64,000 nucleotides of DNA. Source: Streptomyces sp. SID8352. Its GTDB lineage: Bacteria; Actinomycetota; Actinomycetes; Streptomycetales; Streptomycetaceae. Shown here in pieces: positions 41,937-50,393 of this stretch. The position numbers were made by a program, and so were the translations under genes. The stretch is taken from contig NZ_WWGX01000071.1 of NCBI RefSeq assembly GCF_009862265.1, positions 62,001 through 126,000 on the forward strand, in the 5' to 3' direction. Position 1 is the stretch's first letter, and each line of letters begins with the position of its first letter. Under the pieces are notes generated by a model. The model did not search any database, was not told the origin of the DNA, and worked only from the letters and a program-made list of their open reading frames with translations.

Positions 41937-44003
41937 GTGAGCGACACCACCGATCTGATGGGCGCACGTGTCGAGGAGACCGCTGCCGCGCCCGCCACAG
42001 ACGCCTCCGCGCCTGCCACCGGTGCCGGCTCCCGGCGGCGCCGCGGTACCGGCCTCGAGGGCATGGTCCTGGCCGAGCTGCAACAGGTCGCGTCCGGCCT
42101 CGGTATCAGGGGCACCGCGCGGATGCGCAAGAGCCAGCTGATCGAGGTCATCAAGGAGGCGCAGGCCGCCGGGGGTGCCCCGGCCAAGGCCGCGCCCGCC
42201 GCCGACGCCGGTGAGACCAAGCCGAAGCGCCGCACCACCTCCCGGGCCCGCGCCGACGAGGCCCCCGCCGCCGAGAAGGCGGAGAAGCCGGCCGCGAAGG
42301 CCGCCGCCGCCGAGCAGACCGCGGCCCAGCAGCAGATCGAGATCCCCGGTCAGCCCTCCCCGAAGGCCGCCGCGTCCGAGCAGGCCCCCGCCGAGGAGGC
42401 GCCCGCCCCGAGCCGTCGCCGCCGCGCGACCGCCGAGGCCGGCAGCCCGGCCGCCGGTGCCGAGACGGCCGTCGCCGAGGCCAGGACCGAGACCCGGTCC
42501 GAGACGAGGACCGAGCAGTCCGCCCCGCAGCAGTCCCAGGGCCAGCAGCACCAGGGCGACGACGGCGACGGCCGCCGGGGCCGTGACCGCGACCGCCGCA
42601 GCCGCGACCGCGAGCGCCGCGGCAAGGGCGACGACCAGCAGCAGGGCCAGACCGGCGGCCAGCAGCAGCGCCAGCAGCAGAGCAACGGCCGCCAGGACCG
42701 GCAGGAGCGCCAGGAGCGCCAGCAGCAGCACCAGGACCGTCAGCAGCACGACGACGGGTACGACGACGACGGCGGCGGGCGCCGCGGGCGCCGCGGGCGC
42801 TACCGCGACCGCCGGGGCCGCCGCGGGCGCGACGAGGTGCAGGAGCCGCAGATCACCGAGGACGACGTCCTGATCCCGGTCGCGGGCATCCTCGACATCC
42901 TCGACAACTACGCGTTCATCCGGACCTCCGGCTACCTGCCCGGCCCGAACGACGTGTACGTCTCCCTCGCCCAGGTCCGCAAGAACGGCCTGCGCAAGGG
43001 CGACCACCTCACCGGTGCCGTGCGTCAGCCCAAGGAGGGCGAGCGCCGCGAGAAGTTCAACGCGCTGGTGCGCCTGGACTCCGTCAACGGCATGGCGCCC
43101 GAACACGGCCGCGGGCGGCCGGAGTTCAACAAGCTGACGCCGCTCTACCCGCAGGACCGGCTCCGGCTGGAGACGGACCCGGGCGTGCTGACGACCCGCA
43201 TCATCGATCTGGTCTCGCCCATCGGCAAGGGCCAGCGCGGTCTGATCGTGGCCCCGCCGAAGACCGGCAAGACCATGATCATGCAGGCGGTCGCCAACGC
43301 GATCACGCACAACAACCCCGAGTGCCACCTGATGGTCGTCCTGGTCGACGAGCGTCCGGAAGAGGTCACCGACATGCAGCGGTCGGTCAAGGGCGAGGTC
43401 ATCTCCTCGACCTTCGACCGCCCGGCCGAGGACCACACCACCGTCGCGGAGCTGGCCATCGAGCGCGCCAAGCGCCTGGTGGAGCTGGGCCACGACGTGG
43501 TCGTCCTGCTCGACTCGATCACCCGTCTGGGCCGTGCGTACAACCTCGCCGCCCCGGCCTCCGGCCGCATCCTGTCCGGTGGTGTCGACTCGACCGCCCT
43601 GTACCCCCCGAAGCGCTTCTTCGGCGCGGCCCGCAACATCGAGGACGGCGGCTCGCTGACCATCCTCGCCACCGCCCTGGTGGACACCGGGTCCCGCATG
43701 GACGAGGTGATCTTCGAGGAGTTCAAGGGCACCGGCAACATGGAGCTCAAGCTCGACCGGAAGCTCGCCGACAAGCGCATCTTCCCGGCGGTGGACGTCG
43801 ACGCGTCCGGCACCCGCAAGGAGGAGATCCTGCTCAGCGGCGAGGAGCTGGGCATCGTCTGGAAGCTGCGCCGGGTGCTGCACGCCCTCGACCAGCAGCA
43901 GGCGATCGAGCTGCTCCTCGACAAGATGAAGCAGACCAAGTCGAACGCCGAGTTCCTGCTCCAGATCCAGAAGACGACCCCGGCCCCCGGCAACGGGGAC
44001 TGA
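41937..44003 (+). CDS. rho: Transcription termination factor Rho
   Basis: 688 residues, much longer than E. coli Rho (419) because of a ~240-residue insertion after the N-terminal helical domain. The insertion is first Ala/Pro/Glu-rich and then built of Gln, Arg, Asp and Gly (DRDRRSRDRERRGKGDD; RQERQERQQQHQ), as in high-GC actinobacteria, and adds RNA binding. The Rho core follows: cold-shock-like RNA-binding region ILDILDNYAFIRTSGYLPG, Walker A PPKTGKTMIM near 440, VLLDSITRLGRAYN and the ring-closing C-terminus. GTG at 41937 has AAGGA upstream. Confidence 0.97.
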   Translation: MSDTTDLMGARVEETAAAPATDASAPATGAGSRRRRGTGLEGMVLAELQQVASGLGIRGTARMRKSQLIEVIKEAQAAGGAPAKAAPAADAGETKPKRRTTSRARADEAPAAEKAEKPAAKAAAAEQTAAQQQIEIPGQPSPKAAASEQAPAEEAPAPSRRRRATAEAGSPAAGAETAVAEARTETRSETRTEQSAPQQSQGQQHQGDDGDGRRGRDRDRRSRDRERRGKGDDQQQGQTGGQQQRQQQSNGRQDRQERQERQQQHQDRQQHDDGYDDDGGGRRGRRGRYRDRRGRRGRDEVQEPQITEDDVLIPVAGILDILDNYAFIRTSGYLPGPNDVYVSLAQVRKNGLRKGDHLTGAVRQPKEGERREKFNALVRLDSVNGMAPEHGRGRPEFNKLTPLYPQDRLRLETDPGVLTTRIIDLVSPIGKGQRGLIVAPPKTGKTMIMQAVANAITHNNPECHLMVVLVDERPEEVTDMQRSVKGEVISSTFDRPAEDHTTVAELAIERAKRLVELGHDVVVLLDSITRLGRAYNLAAPASGRILSGGVDSTALYPPKRFFGAARNIEDGGSLTILATALVDTGSRMDEVIFEEFKGTGNMELKLDRKLADKRIFPAVDVDASGTRKEEILLSGEELGIVWKLRRVLHALDQQQAIELLLDKMKQTKSNAEFLLQIQKTTPAPGNGD

Positions 44004-44049
44004 CAGCGTCGCACCACGGCCGCGCGGCCCGTCCGCGCGCCCGGCCGAA

Positions 44050-44089
44050 AGGGCCGCTCCCGTCACCGCAGGGTGAGGGGGGCGGCCCT
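44050..44089 (+). terminator. Terminator hairpin after rho
   Basis: AGGGCCGC at 44050-44057 pairs with GCGGCCCT at 44082-44089, and the inside contains TCACC/GGTGA. It lies 47 bp beyond the rho stop. There is no T-run beyond a CTCTCG. Confidence 0.65.
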
Positions 44090-44194
44090 CTCGCATCCCG
44101 GGGCCCGCGCCCGGGGCCCGCGCCCGGGGCCCGCGCCCCGGGGCTCGTGTCCCGGGCCCGTCTCCCGGCCCCCGCCCCGGGGCCCTCCCGGGCC

Positions 44195-44328
44195 CGCTCC
44201 CACGGTCACGGAGTCGCCGCAGCCCGCCGGGCCCGGGTTCGCGCCCCGGGACCTGCTTCCCGGGCCCGCGCCTCGGGACCCGCTCCCGCGGCCACGGAGT
44301 CGCCGCAGCCGCCGGGCCCGGGTTCGCG
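44195..44328. repeat. Direct repeat, two copies of about 48 bp
   Basis: 44195-44243 and 44281-44328 share CACGGAGTCGCCGCAGCC-type sequence followed by CCGGGCCCGGGTTCGCG, with few changes. The period is about 86 bp. Confidence 0.8.
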
Positions 44329-44614
44329 GTCACGCGTGCCCGCCGGTTCCCGGGCCCACCGGTTCCCAGGCCAGGGCCCCGGCTCGCGGGCCCCCGGCTC
44401 ACGGCCCGCCCCACCGGCCCCGGCGCGCCCGCCTCACGGCATCCACGCGGGCCCCGCGCCTGCCCCGTGCGCCCGGCGCCGTGCCCGCGGCGCCACTTCC
44501 ACCCCCGGTCCCTCGGAGGCCGTCTCCGACCCGTCAGGGCTCCCCAGAGGTTCCTCTCGGGAAAACCCCCTCCGGCCTCCTTCCGGACACGCCGGTCCAC
44601 CGTCCCCCGAAGAT

Positions 44615-44704
44615 CCCACGCCGGCCCCCGCCTCCCCTCGGAGGGACCCCGCAGAGGACCCACGCCGGCCCCCGCCTCCCCCTCGGGCGACCCCGCAGGG
44701 GACC
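44615..44704. repeat. Tandem direct repeat of about 44 bp
   Basis: 44615-44658 and 44659-44704 both read CCCACGCCGGCCCCCGCCTC, then a CTCGG-type spacer and a GACCCCGCAG segment. Degenerate related pieces extend to either side. Confidence 0.75.
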
Positions 44705-44913
44705 CGGAGGACTGCCCGGCGCGGGAACCCGTCCCGCCCGGCGGCCCCGGCGAGCGCCCCGCACGCGACCCTCACCCCCGCGCCCGGCTCCCTCCGGCTT
44801 GCCGGTACGGCCGGACGGGCGACGATGGTTCCCTAGGGGTTCTCAGGGACCCGGGCCGACGCGAGGACGGGGGAGCAGGGGGCAGCCGACCGGGGAGACG
44901 AGCCGAGGAGCAG

Positions 44914-46089
44914 ATGGCCGACAGCAGCAGACCGGACCCCGCCGCACCGGGGGAGCACCCGGGCACCGGACCGCCGGCCGGAGCGGCCCGGCTCTTCCGG
45001 CGCCGGCCCCGGCGCGGGTCCCGCCGCGGCCCCCGGAGCGCGCGGCGCACGGCCCTGCTGGTCACGGCCTGGACCGCGGCGGGCATCCTCCTGCTCGGCG
45101 GCACCGGCGCCGCGTATCTGTACATCAAGCTCAACGGCAACCTCAGCAGCGTGGACATCGACCACGTCCTCGGCGGCGACCGGCCCGAGAAGTCCGCCAA
45201 CGGCTCCCGCAACATCCTCGTCCTCGGCTCCGACACCCGCTCCGGCGCCAACCGCGACCTCGGCGGCGGCGGTGACGACGGCACCGCCCGGTCGGACACG
45301 GCGATGGTCGTGCACGTCCGGGCGGGCCACGAGCGGGCCGACGTGGTGTCCATCCCCCGCGACACCCTCGTCGACCGGCCCGCCTGCACCGGACAGGACG
45401 GCGCCGAGCACCCCGCCGCGCGCGGCGTGATGTTCAACTCGGCCTACGCCACCGGCGGCGCGGTCTGCGCCGTCAAGACCGTGGAGACCCTGTCCGGGCT
45501 GCGCATGGACCACTACCTGGAGATCGACTTCCGCGGCTTCCAGCGGATCGTGGACGACCTCGGCGGCGTGCGGATCACCACCACCGTCGACATCCACGAC
45601 CCGGACAGCCACCTCGACCTCAAGGCCGGCACCCACACCCTCGACGGCGCCCGTGCGCTCGGCCTGGTCCGCACCCGGCACGGCGTCGGGGACGGCTCCG
45701 ACCTCGGCCGCATCCAGCTCCAGCAGGCCTTCGTCCGGGCCCTGCTCGACCGGATCGACGACATCGGCCTGCTCACCAGCCCCAAGAAGCTCTACGACCT
45801 CGCCGACACCGCCACCAGCTCCGTGACCACCGACTCCGGGCTGGGCTCCGTCAACGCCCTGATGTCCTTCGCCGACGGGCTCAAGGACATCGGCCCCCGC
45901 GGCCTGCGCCTGCTCACCCTCCCCGTCGGCTACGACCCCGCCGACCGCAACCGCGTCCTGATCCAGCCGGAGAAGGCCCGGCAGGTGTGGGACGCCCTGC
46001 GCGCGGACCGGCCCGTCCCGCGCGGCGCCACCGAGGGAACGGCCACCGGCGAGGCGCGGGGAGTGGTGGGCGCGGAGCGCGGGGAATAA
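44914..46089 (+). CDS. LCP (LytR-CpsA-Psr) family protein
   Basis: 391 residues. A basic, Arg-rich cytoplasmic N-terminus (~1-42) is followed by a transmembrane helix (TALLVTAWTAAGILLLGGTG) and an external LCP domain. Typical LCP blocks are LVLGSDTRSG, TARSDTAMVVHV, ADVVSIPRDTLVD, FNSAYATGGAVCAVKTVETL and FRGFQRIVDDLGGV, plus RTRHGVGDGSDLGRIQLQQ. These enzymes attach glycopolymers such as teichoic acids or arabinogalactan-like polymers to peptidoglycan. The start ATG at 44914 follows GAGGAGCAG. A tagO/wecA-type gene, which starts such polymers, lies 6 kb downstream. Confidence 0.92.
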   Translation: MADSSRPDPAAPGEHPGTGPPAGAARLFRRRPRRGSRRGPRSARRTALLVTAWTAAGILLLGGTGAAYLYIKLNGNLSSVDIDHVLGGDRPEKSANGSRNILVLGSDTRSGANRDLGGGGDDGTARSDTAMVVHVRAGHERADVVSIPRDTLVDRPACTGQDGAEHPAARGVMFNSAYATGGAVCAVKTVETLSGLRMDHYLEIDFRGFQRIVDDLGGVRITTTVDIHDPDSHLDLKAGTHTLDGARALGLVRTRHGVGDGSDLGRIQLQQAFVRALLDRIDDIGLLTSPKKLYDLADTATSSVTTDSGLGSVNALMSFADGLKDIGPRGLRLLTLPVGYDPADRNRVLIQPEKARQVWDALRADRPVPRGATEGTATGEARGVVGAERGE

Positions 46090-46211
46090 CGGCCCCCACC
46101 CCCCGGTTTGGGGACATGGCACCGGTCCTGGCAGACTGGTACGTCGGCTCCGGTTCACGCTTCCGCATCCCGCGGCTGCGACCCGGCGCCCTCCCGAACC
46201 TAGGAGACACC

Positions 46212-46436
46212 TTGAAGCGCGACATCCACCCCGAGTACGTCGAGACGCAGGTCAGCTGCACCTGTGGCGCGTCGTTCACCACCCGCAGCACCATCTCGTC
46301 CGGCACCGTCCGCGCCGAGGTCTGCTCCGAGTGCCACCCGTTCTACACGGGCAAGCAGAAGATCCTCGACACCGGTGGCCGCGTGGCCCGCTTCGAGGCC
46401 CGCTTCGGCAAGGCTGCCGCCGGCTCCAAGAAGTAG
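46212..46436 (+). CDS. rpmE: 50S ribosomal protein L31, zinc-binding form
   Basis: 74 residues. It has the zinc ligands CTC and CSEC (VSCTCGASF and VCSECHPFYTGKQK), so this is the Cys-containing, zinc-holding paralogue expressed when zinc is available. The TTG start at 46212 has TAGGAGACACC upstream, a good site. A strong T-run terminator follows. Confidence 0.96.
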   Translation: MKRDIHPEYVETQVSCTCGASFTTRSTISSGTVRAEVCSECHPFYTGKQKILDTGGRVARFEARFGKAAAGSKK

Positions 46437-46448
46437 CGAGCCACCGAT

Positions 46449-46502
46449 CGCCGGTCCACGGCCGCGCCCCCAGCCCGGGGGAGCGCCGGGACCGGCGTTT
46501 TT
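46449..46502 (+). terminator. Rho-independent terminator after rpmE
   Basis: CGCCGGTCC (46449-46457) pairs with GGACCGGCG (46489-46497), with an inner CCCCC/GGGGG stem, followed by TTTTT at 46498-46502. It lies 12 bp after the rpmE stop and separates it from prfA. Confidence 0.88.
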
Positions 46503-46551
46503 GGTCGCCCGCCTTCCCCCTCCCCACGCCACGCAGTAGCAGGAGCCCAAG

Positions 46552-47628
46552 ATGTTCGAGGCCGTCGAGGAACTCGTCGCCGAGCACGCCGACCTGGAGA
46601 AGAAGCTCGCCGACCCGTCGGTCCACTCCGACCAGGCCAACGCGCGCAGGCTGAACAAGCGCTACGCCGAGCTGACCCCGATCGTCGGCGCCTACCGGTC
46701 CTGGCGGGCCACGGGCGACGACATCGGGACCGCGCGCGAGCTGGCCGCCGACGATCCCGACTTCGCCGCAGAGGTCAAGGAGCTGGAGCAGCGCCGCGAC
46801 GAGCTGACCGAGAGGCTGCGCCTGCTCCTCGTCCCGCGCGACCCCAGCGACGACAAGGACGTCATCCTGGAGATCAAGGCCGGCGCCGGCGGCGACGAGT
46901 CGGCCCTGTTCGCCGGCGACCTGCTGCGCATGTACCTGCGCTACGCCGAACGGGTGGGCTGGAAGACCGAGATCATCGACTCCACCGAGTCCGAGCTGGG
47001 CGGCTACAAGGACGTCCAGGTCGCCGTGAAGACCAAGGGCGGCCAGGGCGCCACCGAGCCCGGCCAGGGCGTCTGGGCGCGGATGAAGTACGAGGGCGGG
47101 GTGCACCGGGTGCAGCGGGTGCCGGCCACCGAGTCCCAGGGCCGCATCCACACCTCCGCGGCGGGCGTGCTGGTGACGCCCGAGGCGGAGGAGATCGACA
47201 TCGAGATCAACCCCAGCGATCTGCGCATCGACGTCTACCGGTCCTCCGGCCCCGGCGGCCAGTCCGTCAACACCACCGACTCCGCGGTGCGGATCACGCA
47301 CCTGCCCACCGGTGTCGTCGCCTCCTGCCAGAACGAGAAGAGCCAGCTCCAGAACAAGGAGCAGGCGATGCGTATCCTGCGCTCCAGGCTGCTCGCCGCG
47401 GCGCAGGAGGAGGCGGAGCGGGAGGCCGCGGACGCCCGCCGCAGCCAGGTCCGCACCGTCGACCGCTCCGAGAAGATCCGCACGTACAACTTCCCGGAGA
47501 ACCGCATCTCCGACCACCGCGTCGGATTCAAGGCGTACAACCTGGACCAGGTCCTGGACGGCGAGCTCGACGCGGTGATCCAGGCCTGCGTCGACGCGGA
47601 CTCGGCCGCCAAGCTGGCCGCGGCCTGA
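46552..47628 (+). CDS. prfA: Peptide chain release factor 1
   Basis: 358 residues. It recognises UAA/UAG stops through the PAT motif (RVPATESQGRIHT, near 183) and triggers hydrolysis with the GGQ motif (SSGPGGQSVNTTDSAVRI, near 230). Length and layout are normal. The Gln of GGQ is the target of the methylase encoded by the next gene, prmC. Confidence 0.97.
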   Translation: MFEAVEELVAEHADLEKKLADPSVHSDQANARRLNKRYAELTPIVGAYRSWRATGDDIGTARELAADDPDFAAEVKELEQRRDELTERLRLLLVPRDPSDDKDVILEIKAGAGGDESALFAGDLLRMYLRYAERVGWKTEIIDSTESELGGYKDVQVAVKTKGGQGATEPGQGVWARMKYEGGVHRVQRVPATESQGRIHTSAAGVLVTPEAEEIDIEINPSDLRIDVYRSSGPGGQSVNTTDSAVRITHLPTGVVASCQNEKSQLQNKEQAMRILRSRLLAAAQEEAEREAADARRSQVRTVDRSEKIRTYNFPENRISDHRVGFKAYNLDQVLDGELDAVIQACVDADSAAKLAAA

Positions 47629-47640
47629 CCCGCGACGGCC

Positions 47641-47670
47641 GGTCCGCACCGCCCGCCGGGGCGGCGGACC
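47641..47670 (+). terminator. Strong hairpin in the prfA-prmC spacer
   Basis: GGTCCGC (47641-47647) pairs with GCGGACC (47664-47670), with an inner CCGCCC/GGGGCGG stem. There is no T-run; it could be an attenuator or processing site, because prfA and prmC are normally linked. Confidence 0.45.
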
Positions 47671-47735
47671 CGGCCCCCGGACGCACCACCCGCGCGCCCC
47701 GCGCGACCGAACGGAAGACAGCTCGGAGGACCAGC

Positions 47736-48581
47736 GTGAACCTGCTGCTCGCGGAGGTGGCCCAGGCCACCCAGCGGCTGGCCGACGCCGGCGTGCCCTC
47801 GCCGCGCACCGACGCGGAGGAACTGGCCGCGCATCTGCACGGCGTCAAGCGGAGCGAGCTGCACACCGTCCGGGACGCGGACTTCGACGCCCGCTACTGG
47901 GAGGTCGTCGCCCGCCGGGAGGCCCGGGAGCCGCTCCAGCACATCACCGGCCTGGCCTACTTCCGCTATCTGGAGCTCCAGGTCGGGCCCGGGGTCTTCG
48001 TGCCCCGGCCCGAGACGGAGTCCGTGGTCGGCTGGGCCATAGACGCCGTGCGCGCCATGGACGTCGTCGAGCCCTGCATCGTCGACCTGTGCACCGGCTC
48101 CGGGGCCGTCGCGCTGGCGCTCGCGCAGGAGGTGCCGCGCTCGCGCGTGCACGCGGTGGAACTGTCCGAGGACGCCCTGGTGTGGACCCGCCGGAACATG
48201 GCCGGCTCCCGGGTCGACCTGCGCCAGGGCGACGCCCGCACCGCCTTCCCCGACCTCGACGGCCAGGTCGACCTGGTGATCTCCAACCCGCCGTACATCC
48301 CGCTCACCGAGTGGGAGTACGTCGCCCCCGAGGCCCGTGACCACGATCCGCAGATGGCCCTGTTCTCCGGCGAGGACGGCCTCGACCTGATCCGCGGCCT
48401 GGAACGCACCGCCCACCGCCTGCTGCGCCCCGGCGGGGTCGTCGTCGTCGAGCACGCCGACACCCAGGGCGGCCAGGTGCCCTGGATCTTCGCCGAGGAG
48501 CGGGGCTGGGCCGACGCGGCCGACCATCCCGACCTCAACAACCGCCCGCGGTTCGCGACCGCCCGCAAGGCGCTGCCGTGA
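47736..48581 (+). CDS. prmC: Release factor glutamine methyltransferase
   Basis: 281 residues. It methylates the Gln of the GGQ motif of release factors. The N-terminal helical domain (LLLAEVAQATQRLADAGV) is followed by the methyltransferase core: VFVPRPETES, VDLCTGSGAVALALAQEV (cofactor loop) and ISNPPYIPLTEW, the catalytic NPPY near residue 187. GTG at 47736 follows GGAGGACCAGC. It is the normal neighbour of prfA. Confidence 0.96.
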   Translation: MNLLLAEVAQATQRLADAGVPSPRTDAEELAAHLHGVKRSELHTVRDADFDARYWEVVARREAREPLQHITGLAYFRYLELQVGPGVFVPRPETESVVGWAIDAVRAMDVVEPCIVDLCTGSGAVALALAQEVPRSRVHAVELSEDALVWTRRNMAGSRVDLRQGDARTAFPDLDGQVDLVISNPPYIPLTEWEYVAPEARDHDPQMALFSGEDGLDLIRGLERTAHRLLRPGGVVVVEHADTQGGQVPWIFAEERGWADAADHPDLNNRPRFATARKALP

Positions 48582-48636
48582 CCGGCGACCGGACTTCGAC
48601 CCCGCAGCAGGACCTGTACGAGGAGGACCGCTAGAC

Positions 48637-49284
48637 ATGGCACGGCGATACGACACCAACGACGCGACCGACCGAGTGACGGGTCTGCGCGAGGCCGCGT
48701 CCGCCGTCCGCCGTGGCGAGCTGGTGGTCCTGCCGACGGACACCGTCTACGGCGTCGGCGCCGACGCCTTCTCCCCGGAGGCCGTCGCCGCCCTGCTCTA
48801 CGCCAAGGGCCGGGACCGCGCCATGCCCACCCCCGTCCTCATCGGCTCCCCGAACACCCTGCACGGGCTGGTCACCGACTTCTCCGAGCGGGCCTGGGAC
48901 CTGGTGGACGCCTTCTGGCCGGGCGCGCTGACGCTGGTCACCAAGCACCAGCCGTCCCTCCAGTGGGACCTCGGCAACACCCGGGGCACGGTGGCCGTCC
49001 GGATGCCGCTGCACCCGGTCGCCCTGGAGCTGCTCACCGACTTCGGCCCGATGGCGGTCTCCTCCGCCAACCTGACCGGGCACCCGGCCCCGGAGGACTG
49101 CGACGCCGCCCAGCAGATGCTCGGCGATTCCGTCTCCGTCTACCTCGACGGCGGCCCCACCCCCGGTATCGTCCCGTCGTCCATCGTCGACGTCAGCCGT
49201 GACGTGCCGGTCCTGCTGCGCGCGGGCGCGCTGTCGGCGGAGGAGCTGCGCAAGGTGGTACCCGACCTCGAGGTGGCGAATTGA
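48637..49284 (+). CDS. tsaC: L-threonylcarbamoyladenylate synthase (Sua5/YrdC family)
   Basis: 215 residues. It makes the threonylcarbamoyl-AMP used for t6A in tRNAs reading ANN codons. YrdC features: ELVVLPTDTVYGVGADAF, AKGRDRAMPTPVLIG, WPGALTLV and the MAVSSANLTGHPAPED segment. Its length fits the short TsaC form without the Sua5 extension. Its stop overlaps the start of the next gene (TTGA). Confidence 0.94.
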   Translation: MARRYDTNDATDRVTGLREAASAVRRGELVVLPTDTVYGVGADAFSPEAVAALLYAKGRDRAMPTPVLIGSPNTLHGLVTDFSERAWDLVDAFWPGALTLVTKHQPSLQWDLGNTRGTVAVRMPLHPVALELLTDFGPMAVSSANLTGHPAPEDCDAAQQMLGDSVSVYLDGGPTPGIVPSSIVDVSRDVPVLLRAGALSAEELRKVVPDLEVAN

Positions 49285-49958
49285 CGGCCCCTGGGACGGG
49301 GCGTGGCATAGGCGGCCGGGAGAGCGCCGCGGAGGTGACGACGACGTTCGGCTTTCCGCGCGACAGTTTCCGCATCCTCCATGTCAGCACCGGCAACGTC
49401 TGCCGCTCGCCCATCACCGAGCGGCTGACCCGGCATTTCGTGGCGGAGCGGCTCGGGGTGCTGGGCGGCGCGCTGATCGTGGAGAGCGCGGGCACCTGGG
49501 GCCACGAGGGCGCGCCCATGGAGGCCAACGCGGAGACGGTCCTCGCGGACTTCGGCGCGGACGCGGCCGGCTTCACCGGGCGCGAGCTGCTCGACGAGCA
49601 CGTCATCCGCGCCGACCTGGTGCTGACCGCCACCCGGGACCACCGGGCGCAGGTCATCTCCATGGGGCACTCGGCGGGGCTGCGCACCTTCACCCTCAAG
49701 GAGTTCACCCGCCTGGTCAACGCCATCGACCCGGCGACGCTGCCGCCGCTGGAGGACGGGGTGGTCGGCCGGGCCCGCGCCCTGGTCCGCGCCGCCGCCG
49801 CGCTGCGCGGCTGGCTGCTGGCGCCCACCGCCGAGGCGGACGAGGTCCATGACCCGTACGGGGCGCCCCTGCCGTTCTTCCGCTCCATCGGCGACGAGAT
49901 ACACGAGGCCCTGGACCCGGTGGTCACGGCGCTGACGGGGGTCGCGGCCCGGACGTAG
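49281..49958 (+). CDS. Low-molecular-weight phosphatase-like protein with Ser in place of the catalytic Cys
   Basis: 225 residues. The fold is that of low-molecular-weight protein tyrosine phosphatases/arsenate reductases, but the loop that should be C-x5-R reads HVSTGNVCRSPITERL near residues 36-50, so the nucleophile position is Ser. The general acid Asp would lie late, in DEVHDPYGAPLPFF, which is present. It may be a pseudophosphatase or act by another chemistry. The TTG start at 49281 overlaps tsaC; GTG at 49335 is an alternative start, after a 54-bp non-conserved segment. Confidence 0.85.
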   Translation: MTAPGTGRGIGGRESAAEVTTTFGFPRDSFRILHVSTGNVCRSPITERLTRHFVAERLGVLGGALIVESAGTWGHEGAPMEANAETVLADFGADAAGFTGRELLDEHVIRADLVLTATRDHRAQVISMGHSAGLRTFTLKEFTRLVNAIDPATLPPLEDGVVGRARALVRAAAALRGWLLAPTAEADEVHDPYGAPLPFFRSIGDEIHEALDPVVTALTGVAART

Positions 49959-50393
49959 GGCCTCTCGTTTGGATCATGCCGGGCTGATGGGCCCCGGCGC
50001 CGCGCCTCGCCGCGTCGTTGTCGGTCGCCGGGGCTCCGCCCCGACTCCCTCCTCCGCCCTGCGACGCACGGCGCCGGACCCCGCTCCCCGATCCGGCCCG
50101 ATCCAGACGAAACACCCTGGCCGGTCCGCTCCGCGGCGCGACCGGTTGCGCCGGTCGCCGCGCGGGGCGGGCGGGCGGGGAGCGGCGGGCCTACATTGGT
50201 GCCACGGGCCGTTCCGTGATCCCCGGCGGGTGTGCGACGACGGCCACGGCACCTCGCGGCGCCGCCGGGGTCCGGACGGCCGGGCACCCGGACGCCCCTC
50301 CGCCGCGCGGCACCGGGTCCGGCGCCGCGCGCCGGTCCGCCGGGGATCACGGGACGCCCCCATGCCACCGTCGACGCACGCCCGGAGCGCCCC
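49959..50393. promoter_or_regulatory. glyA upstream region with a structured leader
   Basis: 435 bp. A TACATT at 50192-50197 is a likely -10, so transcription would start near 50204. The leader then holds CCGTGATCCCCGGCGG (50214-50229), which pairs perfectly with CCGCCGGGGATCACGG (50337-50352), enclosing 107 nt with at least two further hairpins (CGCGCGGC/GCCGCGCG and TCCGG/CCGGA with GGGG/CCCC). This looks like a multi-branched RNA element rather than a simple terminator. It ends about 40 nt before the ATG. Confidence 0.6.

Larger units (their letters stand above)
44090..44913. other. Gene-free GC-rich spacer between rho and the LCP gene
   Basis: About 820 bp. No frame shows coding features other than Pro/Arg/Gly/Ala runs. 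It is filled with CCCGGG-type runs and two sets of direct repeats (listed). The last ~70 bp contain AGCCGAGGAGCAG ahead of the LCP start. Confidence 0.7.

Noticed and set aside
44004..44913. Possible Pro/Arg-rich gene between rho and the LCP gene
   Set aside because: Frames are open only because of the GC bias and the direct repeats; there is no start site with a ribosome binding site and no bias at third positions distinct from the other frames.
50192..50393. Glycine riboswitch upstream of glyA
   Set aside because: The tandem aptamer signature sequences are not visible, and the closed 16-bp stem layout differs. It is kept only as an unclassified structured leader.
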